From Caulobacter sp. 602-1 (GTDB taxonomy: Bacteria > Pseudomonadota > Alphaproteobacteria > Caulobacterales > Caulobacteraceae): DNA of 64,000 bases. Of the stretch, positions 8,514 to 17,492 are shown piece after piece. A program made the translations under genes and the position numbers. The stretch covers positions 310,001-374,000 of the forward strand of contig NZ_RRYI01000001.1 of assembly GCF_003931565.1 (NCBI RefSeq). The letters are read 5' to 3'. The notes below the pieces were generated by a model, which had not been told where the DNA came from, searched no databases, and saw nothing but the letters and a program-made list of their open reading frames with translations. Numbering within the stretch: position 1 is the first letter of the stretch; every line of letters starts with the position of its first letter.

Positions 8514-11321
8514 ATGTCCAAGAAAATCACGGGACGCGTGCGCGCCCTGCAATATGGCGTGTCCGCCGGCGCTCTGGCCCTGGCGATGGCGTTCGCCGGC
8601 GCGGCGACCGCGCAGACGGCTGACGCCCAAGTCGCGGCCCCGCCCGCCGACGAAGTCGAGGCCATCGTGGTCACCGGTTTCCGCAAGTCGCTCGATGCCG
8701 CGCTTAACGCCAAGCGCGACTCGGTCTCGTCGGTCGACGTCATCGTCGCCGAAGACATCGCCAAGTTCCCCGATCAGAACCTCGCCGAGTCGCTGCAACG
8801 CGTTCCGGGCATCTCGATCGTTCGCGACGGCGGCGAAGGCCGCGCCATCACCGTCCGCGGCCTGGGCTCGCGCTTCACCCGCGTGCGGGTCAACGGCATG
8901 GAAGCCGTCGCCACCACCTCGGACGGCGCCAGCGCCAACCGCGAGCGCGGCTTCGACTTCAACGTCTTCGCTTCGGAGCTGTTCAGCTCGCTGGTCGTCC
9001 ACAAGACCGCCGAGGCTTCGCTCGACGAAGGCTCTCTGGGCGCGGTCGTCGACCTGAACACCGGCAATCCGCTGGCCGGGAAGGACGGCTTCACGCTCGC
9101 CCTCAGCGCCCAGGGCCAATACAACAGCCTGAGCAAGGATCTGGGGCCGCGCCTGGCCGGCCTGGTCAACTACCGTCATCCGAGCGGCAAGTGGGGCGCG
9201 TCGATCTCGGCCGCCTATTCCCAGCAGGAACAGATCGAGTCGACCAACAACACGGTGCGCTGGGCCCAGGCCCGCTTCAACCGCGTGGGCTCGACCAACT
9301 GCTTCACCACGCAAAACAGCGGCGGCTCCTACGTGCCCAGCGCGGCCTGTAACGAAGTGGCGCTGGCCTTCCATCCTCGCATTCCGCGTTACGGCCAGGT
9401 CACCCATGATCGCGAGCGCCTGGGGCTGACCGGCAGCTTCCAGTATGCGCCGACCGACCGCACCAAGCTGTCGATCGACGGCCTGTATTCGAAGTACAGC
9501 GCCACCCGCAACGAGAAGTGGGCCGAGGTCCTGTTCCGCTCCAACGAGCGCTCGATCAACGTCCGCGACTACACGCTGGACAGCAACAACAACCTGATCA
9601 AAGGCACGTTCGACAACGCCTGGGTGCGCCTGGAGCACTACGAGCGCAAGCTGGACACCACGTTCTACCAACTCGGCGCCAACCTGACTCACGAGTTCTC
9701 GGACCGGTTCAAGATCCAGGGTCTGGCCGGCTTCTCGAAGTCGGACGCCGACATTCCGTATGAGACGACGATCATCTTCGACGACCGGGACGCCACCGGC
9801 TACAGCTACGACTACACCAACATGAAGAAGCCGGTGCTGGCGTTCGGCACCAGCATCAGCGATCCGACGAACTTCCAGTTCGCCGAATTCCGCGACCGTC
9901 CCTCGAACAACACCAACAAGTTCAAGACCGTTGGCCTGAATGGCGACTGGGCGATGAACGATGCGATCACGCTGAAGGGTGGGGCGTCGTTCCGTCAGTT
10001 CGATCTGAACCTGCGCGAAGGGGCCCGCGATTCGACCTACTGCGCGGCCTTCACCTGCGCGGCCGGGACCTATGGGGCGCCGGTCACCTCGGCGCTGACC
10101 ACGAACTTCACCCTGACCGGCGCGGAGGCCCCGGCCGGCACGACGATCAGCTGGGCGGCTCCGAACCTCGATGCGGCGGCGGCCCTGGTCAATCTCTACA
10201 GCCGTCCTCTCATCCAGCAGGCCGGTAACACCCGCGCCGTCACTGAGAAGGACACCGGCGCCTTCGTCCAAATGGACGTGAAGAGCCAGATCGGCGATCT
10301 CGACTACGCGCTGAACGCCGGCGTGCGGTACGTGAAGACCGAGCAGACCTCGACCGGCATCAACAGCGGCCAGACCGTCACCGTGGATCGCAGCTACGAC
10401 GACTGGCTGCCGGCGGCTAACCTGGTGCTCTATCCGATGGAAAAGGTTATCCTGCGCGCCTCGGCCGCCAAGGTCATGACCCGCCCGAACCTGAGCTCGC
10501 TGACGCCCGGCGGTTCGGTGGACGGCTTCAACTATCGGGTCACCTCGGGCAACCCGCAACTGAAGCCCTATCGCGCCAAGGCCTATGACGCTTCGGTCGA
10601 ATGGTACTTCGCTCGCGAGTCGATCTTCTCGATCGCGGTCTTCAAGAAGGACATCGCCAGCTTCCCGCTCAGCACTTCGGTGCAGGGCACCTACGCGTCG
10701 ACCGGTCTGCCGACCTCGCTGATCCTGGCCAGCTCGCCGGCGGCGGCCGATCCCGAAGGGCGTCCCTGGACGATCGGCACCACGATCGACGGCAAGGGCG
10801 CTTCCTTGAAGGGCGTCGAGTTCGCCGTGCAGGGGCCGTTCAGCTTCCTGCCGGGCTTCTGGTCGAACTTCGGCGGCATCGCCAACCTGACGCTGGTCGA
10901 CTCCAACGTCGACTATCGGGTCAATGGCGCGGCCACCGCCGCCCCGACCGCGACGGGCAACTTCCCGATCCTGGTCGCGCGTAACGAAAGCGCGTCGCTG
11001 TTCGACCTGTCCAAGCGCGCGGTCAACGCCACGCTCTATTACGAGGCCGACAAGTTCAGCGCCCGGGCCTCGATCGCCTATCGCAGCGGCTATATCGACG
11101 CCGCCAGCGACACCGGCAACGTGTTCGAGGGCTACAACAGCTCCGTCAATGTCGACGCCTCGATGCGTTATCGCCTCAACGACAACTTCGAGGTTTCGCT
11201 GGAAGGCGTGAACCTGACGGACGAGTACCGCGACCGCTTCACCGACCTCGCGGCTGATCGCAACTACGAATACAACCACTTCGGCCGGACCATCATGTTC
11301 GGGGTCCGCTACAAGATGTAG
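8514..11321 (+). CDS. TonB-dependent receptor, carbohydrate type
   Basis: A 935-residue outer-membrane receptor. It has a signal peptide ending near AGAATAQ, a TonB box (VEAIVVTGFRKSL), a plug domain (DIAKFPDQNLAESLQRVPGISI, then TVRGLGSRFTRVRVNGME) and a long beta barrel ending in aromatic YNHFGRTIMFGVRYKM. The FRKSLDAALNAKR start is typical of the large Caulobacter/Xanthomonas receptors for oligosaccharides. The start at 8514 has a near-perfect ribosome site; the frame is open a little further up. It is flanked by two operator-like palindromes upstream and a terminator downstream, so it is a single-gene unit, probably for chito-oligosaccharides given its neighbours. Confidence 0.93.
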   Translation: MSKKITGRVRALQYGVSAGALALAMAFAGAATAQTADAQVAAPPADEVEAIVVTGFRKSLDAALNAKRDSVSSVDVIVAEDIAKFPDQNLAESLQRVPGISIVRDGGEGRAITVRGLGSRFTRVRVNGMEAVATTSDGASANRERGFDFNVFASELFSSLVVHKTAEASLDEGSLGAVVDLNTGNPLAGKDGFTLALSAQGQYNSLSKDLGPRLAGLVNYRHPSGKWGASISAAYSQQEQIESTNNTVRWAQARFNRVGSTNCFTTQNSGGSYVPSAACNEVALAFHPRIPRYGQVTHDRERLGLTGSFQYAPTDRTKLSIDGLYSKYSATRNEKWAEVLFRSNERSINVRDYTLDSNNNLIKGTFDNAWVRLEHYERKLDTTFYQLGANLTHEFSDRFKIQGLAGFSKSDADIPYETTIIFDDRDATGYSYDYTNMKKPVLAFGTSISDPTNFQFAEFRDRPSNNTNKFKTVGLNGDWAMNDAITLKGGASFRQFDLNLREGARDSTYCAAFTCAAGTYGAPVTSALTTNFTLTGAEAPAGTTISWAAPNLDAAAALVNLYSRPLIQQAGNTRAVTEKDTGAFVQMDVKSQIGDLDYALNAGVRYVKTEQTSTGINSGQTVTVDRSYDDWLPAANLVLYPMEKVILRASAAKVMTRPNLSSLTPGGSVDGFNYRVTSGNPQLKPYRAKAYDASVEWYFARESIFSIAVFKKDIASFPLSTSVQGTYASTGLPTSLILASSPAAADPEGRPWTIGTTIDGKGASLKGVEFAVQGPFSFLPGFWSNFGGIANLTLVDSNVDYRVNGAATAAPTATGNFPILVARNESASLFDLSKRAVNATLYYEADKFSARASIAYRSGYIDAASDTGNVFEGYNSSVNVDASMRYRLNDNFEVSLEGVNLTDEYRDRFTDLAADRNYEYNHFGRTIMFGVRYKM

Positions 11322-11375
11322 TCACGCCGCAAGGCGTGAACGGGAAAGGCCGCCGGGTGACCGGCGGCCTTTTTC
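11322..11375 (+). terminator. Post-TonB hairpin plus intrinsic terminator
   Basis: Immediately after the receptor stop is a small hairpin with a GCAA tetraloop (TCACGCC-GCAA-GGCGTGA, 11322-11338). It is followed by a strong terminator: GGCCGCCGG (11348-11356), loop GTGA, CCGGCGGCC (11361-11369), then a T-run to about 11375, preceded by AAA that can extend the stem. It also lies just past the end of convergent nagA. Confidence 0.88.
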
Positions 11376-11401
11376 TTTGCGGGGACGGCCGGAGCGGAGG
11401 G

Positions 11402-12538
11402 TTACCTGGCGACCCCGTCGATCCAGGTCGCCGTGACGTTGAGCGCGTCGTCGAGCAGGCAGAGGTCGGCCGCGAAGCCGGGCGCGATCCTTCCCCGTCG
11501 GCCTTCGAGGCCCAGGAACGCCGCAGGGGCGGCCGAGGCCATCATCACGGCGTCCTCCAGGCTGACGCCCAGCAGCGCGATGGCGTTGCGCACCGCGCCG
11601 GCCATGTCGAGGTCCGAGCCGGCCAGGGTGCCGTTCTCGTCGACGCAGACGCCGTCGCGCACGACGATCTCGCGACCCTGCAGGACGAAGCGCTTGTCGG
11701 TCATGCCCACGGTCGGCATCGCGTCGGTCACCAGCATGAAGCGGTCGAGCGGCCGGGCGCGCAGGGCGATCTTCAGAGTCACCGGATCGACGTGGCGGCC
11801 GTCGACGATGATTCCGGCCCAGGCTGTCTGGCTCTCCAGCGCCGCGCCCACCGCGCCCGGCTCGCGGCTGGTCAGCGGCGACATGGCGTTGAACAGGTGG
11901 GTGAAGCCGGTCAGGCCATGGTCCAGCGCCTGGCGCATGGTCTTGTAGAGCGCGTTGGTATGGCCGGCGGCGACGCGGACGCCGGCGTCGGCCAGGCGCT
12001 TGATCATGTCCGGCGTGGTGCGCTCGGGAGCCAGGGTGACCAGGGTCTTGCCGACTTTCAGCGAGGTCAGCAGGTCCAGGGCCTCGTCGTCGATGACGCG
12101 GAACTTGCCCTCGTCGTGGATGCCCTTGCGCTTGGGGTTGAGGAACGGGCCTTCGATATGGACGCCCAGCACGCCCGGCACGCCCTGCGCGATGGCTTGC
12201 TCAGTGGCGCGCATAGCCCGGTCGACCACCGAGAGGTCGTCGCTGATCAGGGTCGGCAGGAAGCCGGTCGTGCCATAGGCCCTGTGGGCCGCGCCGATCG
12301 CGGCGATGGCCTCGGGCGTAGGCGAGTCGTTGAACAGCACGCCGCCGCCGCCATTGACCTGGGTGTCGATATAGCCGGGAACCAGCAGGCCGCCAGCCAG
12401 GTCGTGGGCTCGCGCGCCGGCCGGGATCGCGCCAGCGTCGACAATCGCGGCGATCACGCCGTTCTCGATCAGAATGGCCTTGTCTTCGACGAGGCCGGCT
12501 TCCATCAGGACGCGGCCATTTATAAGTGCAGCCTGCAT
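11402..12538 (-). CDS. nagA: N-acetylglucosamine-6-phosphate deacetylase NagA
   Basis: A 378-residue amidohydrolase-fold enzyme. It has GYIDTQVNGGGGVLFND near residue 55-70 (the NagA PG-x-ID-x-QvNG motif), VHIEGPFLNPKRKG, AAGHTNALY, FTHLFNAMSPL and the C-terminal metal-ligand Asp in LVTDAMPTVG. It converts GlcNAc-6-P to GlcN-6-P and acetate in the cytoplasm. Its start overlaps the stop of the upstream sugar-phosphate gene (TGATG). The operon is transcribed from the GntR regulator towards this gene and complements the phosphotransferase genes to the right. Confidence 0.96.
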   Translation of the reverse strand: MQAALINGRVLMEAGLVEDKAILIENGVIAAIVDAGAIPAGARAHDLAGGLLVPGYIDTQVNGGGGVLFNDSPTPEAIAAIGAAHRAYGTTGFLPTLISDDLSVVDRAMRATEQAIAQGVPGVLGVHIEGPFLNPKRKGIHDEGKFRVIDDEALDLLTSLKVGKTLVTLAPERTTPDMIKRLADAGVRVAAGHTNALYKTMRQALDHGLTGFTHLFNAMSPLTSREPGAVGAALESQTAWAGIIVDGRHVDPVTLKIALRARPLDRFMLVTDAMPTVGMTDKRFVLQGREIVVRDGVCVDENGTLAGSDLDMAGAVRNAIALLGVSLEDAVMMASAAPAAFLGLEGRRGRIAPGFAADLCLLDDALNVTATWIDGVAR

Positions 12539-13629
12539 CAGACGGTTTCAGTGACCTTGTTGAGGTGGGGCGGGCTGTCGGGATCGTAGCCGCGCGCGAC
12601 CGAAAGCGCATTGGCCATTCGGTAGAAGCTCTGGATCATCAGGATCGGTTCGAGGACCGGATGACTGGCCAGGGTCGGCAGCGCGCCTGGCGCGGGGGCG
12701 CCGGGCCCGGCCAAAAGGACATCGGCGCCGCGCTCGCGCAGGCCTTCGGCCATCTCGTCGACGCTGGCGCGGCTCTCGTCGTTCTGGGCGAAGACCAGGG
12801 CCGGAAAGCCCGCCTTCACCAGGGCCATCGGCCCGTGCAGCACCTCGGCGGCGCTGAAGGCCTCGGCGTGCAGGCCGCAGGTCTCTTTGAACTTCAGGGC
12901 CGCCTCCAGGGCGACCGCGAAGCCGACGCCGCGCCCCAGGACATAGAGATTGCGGGCCGGCTTCAAGCGCTCGACGGCCGGGGTCCAGTCCAGCGTCCAG
13001 GCCTCGGCCAAGGCGGCCGGCAGGGCCGATAGCGCCTGGGTCAGCGCATCGTCCTGGGTCCAGGCGGCGATCAGCTGGGTGATCGCCACGAGAGCGGCGA
13101 TGTAGGACTTGGTGGCCGCGACGCTGAGCTCGGGGCCGGCGTGCAGCGGGATCACCTCATCGGCCAGCTCGGCCAGGGGCGAGTCGACGACGTTGACCAG
13201 GGCCACCGCATAGGCGCCGGCGGCCTTGGCCGCTTTCACGGCCGCCAGCAGGTCGGGGCTCTTGCCCGACTGCGAGATGGCCAGAACCAGCGCGCCTTCC
13301 AGGTTGGGCGAGGCGTCATAGACCGAGCTGACCGACAGACCGGCCGACGAGGTCAACACCCCGGCCTTGGTCTCGATCAGATAACGGGCGAAGGTCGCGG
13401 CGTGGTCGCTGCTGCCTCGGGCGCAGGTGACGACGACGCGCGGCGGGTTGGCGCGCAGGCGCTCGGCCAGGGCCTCGATCTTGCGGGCGTTGGCGGCCAG
13501 CTGGATCGCCGTGACCTCCGAGGCCTGGCCGGCTTCCAGGAACATGCGCGTGGACTCTGGCGCGAGATTCCGGGGCGCCGGCCGCGTCTGCGCGGGGGTC
13601 TCGGGACGGGTCAAGACGGTCGCCTCCAA
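12538..13629 (-). CDS. nagB-II: Glucosamine-6-phosphate deaminase, SIS-domain type (NagB-II)
   Basis: A 363-residue protein with two SIS domains. Sugar-phosphate loops are seen as CARGSSDHAATFARY, ISQSGKSPDLLAAV and, in the second domain, VLGRGVGFAVALEAALKFKETCGLHAEAF. It lacks the N-terminal glutaminase domain of GlmS, so it resembles the isomerising NagB-II deaminase rather than classical NagB. It lies between nagR and nagA in one operon, which fits GlcN-6-P to fructose-6-P plus ammonia. Confidence 0.92.
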   Translation of the reverse strand: MEATVLTRPETPAQTRPAPRNLAPESTRMFLEAGQASEVTAIQLAANARKIEALAERLRANPPRVVVTCARGSSDHAATFARYLIETKAGVLTSSAGLSVSSVYDASPNLEGALVLAISQSGKSPDLLAAVKAAKAAGAYAVALVNVVDSPLAELADEVIPLHAGPELSVAATKSYIAALVAITQLIAAWTQDDALTQALSALPAALAEAWTLDWTPAVERLKPARNLYVLGRGVGFAVALEAALKFKETCGLHAEAFSAAEVLHGPMALVKAGFPALVFAQNDESRASVDEMAEGLRERGADVLLAGPGAPAPGALPTLASHPVLEPILMIQSFYRMANALSVARGYDPDSPPHLNKVTETV

Positions 13630-13667
13630 ACTTTACTCCTCAGACTCCAAACGCTCGGGACTGGCGC

Positions 13668-14408
13668 TCACGACAGTGAGTTCAGTTCCGCGACGAAATC
13701 GTACGCATCGCCGCGATAGTAGGATTGCGTGACTTCCACCGCCCGGCCGTCGCGCAGGAAGCCGCGCCGCTCGATCAGCAGACCAGCGTCCTTGACGGGT
13801 ACGCCCAGCAAGTCGGCCTGCTCGGCCTGGAACAACACCGCGCGCAGGCGCTGCAGGGCGCGCACGGGCCGGTGGCCGGTGCTCTCCAGCGCCTCGTACA
13901 GCGAGACGCCGACCACTTCGGTGGAGGGCAGGGCGAAGGCGGCGATGGTGGTGTACTCCACGGCCATCGGCGCGCCGTCGGCGTAGCGGATCCGGGCGAA
14001 ACGATAGACCGGCGTGCCGGGCGACAGCCCCAGGGTCAGCGACTCCTCGGGAGTCACCTGGCCCTCGGCGCGGCTGATCCATTCGCTGCGCGGCACGCGT
14101 CCGCGCGAAATCATATCCTCGGTGAAGGACGAGAGCTTGGAAAAGCTCTTCTCGACGCGCGCGGCGACGAAGGTGCCCGCGCCCTGGCGGCGCGTCAGCA
14201 GGCCCTCGCTGACCAGGCCGTCCAGCGCCTTGCGAACCGTGATGCGCGAGACGCTGAACTCGTCCGCCAGATCGCGCTCGGCCGGCAGGGCGTCGTCGGG
14301 CGCCAAGACCTTCTTCTGGATGGCCTCGCGCAGGGCGCGCTGCAGCTGCCTGTAAAGCGGGGCGTGATCGGCGGTGTCGAGCCGCCCGATCCGTTCAGCA
14401 AACGTCAT
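13668..14408 (-). CDS. nagR: GntR/HutC-family transcriptional regulator (NagR-like)
   Basis: A 246-residue protein with an N-terminal winged helix (LYRQLQRALREAIQ, DDALPAERDLADEFSVSRIT, VRKALDGLVSEGLLTRRQGA) and a C-terminal UTRA ligand-binding domain (VYRFARIRYADGAPMAVEYT, VRALQRLRAVLF). HutC-type regulators such as NagR/YvoA and DasR respond to amino-sugar phosphates. It heads the nagB-II-nagA operon and is divergent from the large TonB receptor, so it probably controls both through the gap 14409-14681. Confidence 0.9.
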   Translation of the reverse strand: MTFAERIGRLDTADHAPLYRQLQRALREAIQKKVLAPDDALPAERDLADEFSVSRITVRKALDGLVSEGLLTRRQGAGTFVAARVEKSFSKLSSFTEDMISRGRVPRSEWISRAEGQVTPEESLTLGLSPGTPVYRFARIRYADGAPMAVEYTTIAAFALPSTEVVGVSLYEALESTGHRPVRALQRLRAVLFQAEQADLLGVPVKDAGLLIERRGFLRDGRAVEVTQSYYRGDAYDFVAELNSLS

Positions 14409-14489
14409 TTACAGCCTCCCCCGACCAGATTTCTCCGCGCAAACCGGCGGCGCCCCTCAGTGAGCGTTGAATAGCATATGACCATTTTC

Positions 14490-14616
14490 ATACCAATAAG
14501 AACGTGGTCTGCAATTGGTTTCTTTTTGGCCTTGTCATCCGAAAAATTTCCGTCACAGTTCTCTTCCGAGGCCTGAGAAGCGCCACTTTCTGCGGAACAT
14601 CCCGGAAAATTGGTAT
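14490..14616. promoter_or_regulatory. Divergent nagR / TonB control region with ATTGGT half-sites
   Basis: The 273-base gap between nagR and the receptor is locally AT-rich. It contains ACCAAT at 14492-14497, ATTGGT at 14514-14519 (an inverted pair) and a second ATTGGTAT at 14609-14616, the last about 65 bases before the receptor start. ATTGGT(A/C)T half-sites resemble the known operators of NagR/YvoA-type HutC regulators. No full palindrome is present, so this is a candidate only. Confidence 0.45.
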
Positions 14617-14681
14617 CACATTGGGCTTCGGGGTTCGGCTCCGGTCCAGTAGGCCCGGCAAAAATGGGGAGAAGCCGAGTT

Positions 14682-17348
14682 ATGTCTAATTTCCGCAAAT
14701 CCGTGCTGGCTGTATCAGTCAGCGCCTTGGCCGTCATGGCCGCCGCGCCGGCCTTCGCGCAAGACAACACCGCCGTGGAAGAGGTGGTTGTCACCGGCAT
14801 CCGCGCTTCGCTGCTGCAGTCCATCGAGTCCAAGCGCCGCGCCGACGCCATCGTCGACGTCGTCACCGCCGAGGATGTTGGCAAGTTCCCGAGCAGCAAC
14901 GTCGCCGAAGCCCTGACCATCGTGCCCGGCGTCACCGTCGACCGCGCCTTCGGTCAAGGCGAGAAGGTCAGCATCCTGGGCACCGACCCGGCGCTGAACC
15001 GCACTCTGCTCAACGGCCAGACCGTGGCGTCCGCCGACTGGTTCATCCTGGATTCTCCGGGTCGCACGTTCAACTACGCCCTTCTGGCCCCGCAGATCGT
15101 CGGCAAGGTCGAGGTCTTCAAGTCGCCCGAAGCGCGTATCGACGAAGGCAGCATCGGCGGCACGGTCATCGTCAACACCCGCAAGCCGTTGGATCTGAAG
15201 GCCGGCCTCGTTGCTGGCGCGGTGAGCTATCTCTACAATGATCGCTCCAAGAAGGGCGACGCCCAGGGCTCGCTGCTCCTGAGCTGGAAGAACGACGCCC
15301 AGACCTTCGGCGCCAGCTTCTCGGTCCAGCGGGCCGAGGACCAGCTGCGTCGCGACGGCGTCGAGAGCTACGGCACCATGGCCGCCAACCAGTGGGCCGG
15401 CGGCAATCCGGACAACCCGGTCGACTCGCGGACCAAGGGCTGCACCGGCTCGTGCGCCACGACCCTGACCTCGAACCTGACGGCCCGGAGCCCGAACGCC
15501 TTCGGCGCCTCGTATTTCGAGCAGGACCGCACCCGCACCACCTACACCACGGCCCTGCAGTGGAAGCCGACCGACGCCCTGTCGTTCGACTTCAACTGGA
15601 TGAAGATCAAGGCCGACTACGACAACACCAACCAGTCGATGTACGCCTTCCAGGGCAACACCTGGAACAGCTTGGGCGCCCTGACGGACCTCACCGTCAA
15701 CAACGGCGTCGTCACCAAGGCTTCGTTCAACAACGCGCTGAGCGTGCTGGACGTGCAGTACCGCGAGGCCGAGCTGAAGTCGGACACCTACCACCTGAAG
15801 GGCCAGTACAAGGCCGACGGCTGGGATCTGTCGGGCGAGATCGGCAAGTCGACCGCCGACGGCGGCACCAAGCGTCAGGTGTTCCTCGAGTTCCTGAACT
15901 GGGCCAACTACACCGTCGACATCTCCGGCGCGCCCAAGAGCCCCGGCAGCCTGACCTACACGACCAACGTCATGGGCAATCCGTCGGCCTTCGCGACCGA
16001 TCCGGGCTGGAGCGGCAACCTGGTCAGCAAGCCGACCAGCGACGAGGAGAAGTACGCCCAGCTCGATCTGGGCAAGGACTTCGACGGCGTCATCCAGCGC
16101 GTCCAGGTCGGCTACAAGCGTCGTGAGCACCAGACCGGCCAGCAGTATTCGGGCATCGCCATCACCGGCGTCGCGGCCCCGGCCTCGCTGTTCGACCCGT
16201 CGACTGTGCCCAGCAACTATCTGAAGGGTTTCGACGGCGTCGGCGAGCAGATGGCGAACCGCTTCCGCATCGATGGCCAGTCGATGGTCTCGTACGTCGA
16301 CAGCGGCAAGTGGCTGGCTCCGGGCGCCTCGATGCCCAAGCCGTCGATCTTCGCCGCCGCCGAGTTCACGGCCGGCAACTGGAACATCCAGGAAAACATC
16401 GACGCGCTGTACGCCCAGGCCAACTTCAAGGCCGACAACGTCCGCGGCAACTTCGGCGTCCGCTACGTGAAGACCTCGGTCGACAGCGCCGGCTATGTCT
16501 GCAAGCCCGGCGCGGCCTGCAACGCCGCCGCCGACTGGACCTGGGCGACGACGAAGAAGAGCTACGACAACGTCCTGCCCAGCGTGAACATCATCGTCGA
16601 CGCCCGCGAGGACCTGGTGTTCCGCTTCGCGGCCGCCCAGGTGATCGCCCGCCCGAACTACGCCGACATGACCAACTACTTCTGGCTGTCGGACGGCATC
16701 CTGACGGGCGGCGGCGGCAATCCGAACCTGGAGCCCTACAAGTCGAGCAACGTCAACGCCTCGGCCGAGTGGTACTTCCAGCCGCAAGCGATCCTGTCGG
16801 CCGAAGTGTTCTACAAGGACATCTCGAACTACATCCTGACCCGCACGCAGCCGGAATCGTACTTCAACCAGTCGCAAGGCAAGGTCACGACCTATCAGAT
16901 CAGCCGTCCGTTCAACGCGGGCTCGGCCGAAGTGAAGGGCTTGGCGGTCGCCTACCAGCAGAACTTCGCCTACGGTTTCGGCCTCCTGGCCAACTACACC
17001 TACGCCGACGGCTCCGGCCAGGGCGGGGCGCCGCTGCCGTACAACTCGAAGAACCAGATCAACGTCAGCCCCTTCTACGAACATGGTCCGTTCTCGGCCC
17101 GGGCGACGTTCAACTGGCGCTCGAAGTACTTCACGGGCGTCGACCGCGGCGACGACATGTTCGTCAAGGCGTCGAAGACGCTGGACGCGACGGTCGGCTA
17201 CGCGATCAACCAGAACATCACCATGTCGGTGTCCGGCCAGAACCTGTTGGACAGCGAGTACTACGCCTACGCCAACACCACGGCCCTGCCGCGCGGCGTC
17301 TATCGCACGGGCCGCAAGCTGCAGGCCACGCTGAACGTGGCCTTCTAG
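14682..17348 (+). CDS. TonB-dependent receptor for GlcNAc / chito-oligosaccharides
   Basis: An 888-residue receptor with a signal peptide ending in APAFAQ, TonB box (VEEVVVTGIRASLL), plug (DVGKFPSSNVAEALTIVPGVTVDR) and a barrel ending in RTGRKLQATLNVAF. It sits divergent from nagR and upstream of hexosaminidase and PTS genes. This is the same context as the GlcNAc-transporting TonB-type receptor described in Caulobacter crescentus, so import of GlcNAc or its oligomers is likely. The start at 14682 gives a clean signal peptide; an upstream ATG at 14610 would add a non-signal extension. Confidence 0.92.
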   Translation: MSNFRKSVLAVSVSALAVMAAAPAFAQDNTAVEEVVVTGIRASLLQSIESKRRADAIVDVVTAEDVGKFPSSNVAEALTIVPGVTVDRAFGQGEKVSILGTDPALNRTLLNGQTVASADWFILDSPGRTFNYALLAPQIVGKVEVFKSPEARIDEGSIGGTVIVNTRKPLDLKAGLVAGAVSYLYNDRSKKGDAQGSLLLSWKNDAQTFGASFSVQRAEDQLRRDGVESYGTMAANQWAGGNPDNPVDSRTKGCTGSCATTLTSNLTARSPNAFGASYFEQDRTRTTYTTALQWKPTDALSFDFNWMKIKADYDNTNQSMYAFQGNTWNSLGALTDLTVNNGVVTKASFNNALSVLDVQYREAELKSDTYHLKGQYKADGWDLSGEIGKSTADGGTKRQVFLEFLNWANYTVDISGAPKSPGSLTYTTNVMGNPSAFATDPGWSGNLVSKPTSDEEKYAQLDLGKDFDGVIQRVQVGYKRREHQTGQQYSGIAITGVAAPASLFDPSTVPSNYLKGFDGVGEQMANRFRIDGQSMVSYVDSGKWLAPGASMPKPSIFAAAEFTAGNWNIQENIDALYAQANFKADNVRGNFGVRYVKTSVDSAGYVCKPGAACNAAADWTWATTKKSYDNVLPSVNIIVDAREDLVFRFAAAQVIARPNYADMTNYFWLSDGILTGGGGNPNLEPYKSSNVNASAEWYFQPQAILSAEVFYKDISNYILTRTQPESYFNQSQGKVTTYQISRPFNAGSAEVKGLAVAYQQNFAYGFGLLANYTYADGSGQGGAPLPYNSKNQINVSPFYEHGPFSARATFNWRSKYFTGVDRGDDMFVKASKTLDATVGYAINQNITMSVSGQNLLDSEYYAYANTTALPRGVYRTGRKLQATLNVAF

Positions 17349-17433
17349 GCCGCTCGGTGGCGGGGGCTCCTCACGGGGCCTCCGCCACCACGGCGCATTG
17401 ATCGAACACCTCCTGACTGCAAGCATGGAGCTG

Positions 17434-17467
17434 GGGCGGGGCGGCCTGGCTGTCCCGCCCGCTTTTT
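17434..17467 (+). terminator. Intrinsic terminator between receptor and hexosaminidase
   Basis: GGGCGGG (17434-17440) pairs with CCCGCCC (17454-17460) across a 13-base loop and is followed by GCTTTTT. A second hairpin, GGTGGCGG (17356-17363) with CCGCCACC (17382-17389), lies just after the receptor stop. The hexosaminidase GTG is only 26 bases beyond the T-run, so its expression would depend on read-through or on a promoter lying within the receptor end or this hairpin region. Confidence 0.75.
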
Positions 17468-17492
17468 GCCGCCTGTTCCCCCGCGAGGCCGC

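Noticed and set aside
8496..11279. Long - strand open frame opposite the first TonB receptor
   Set aside because: Low-complexity Arg/Gly/Val composition and no motifs; the + strand gene is certain.
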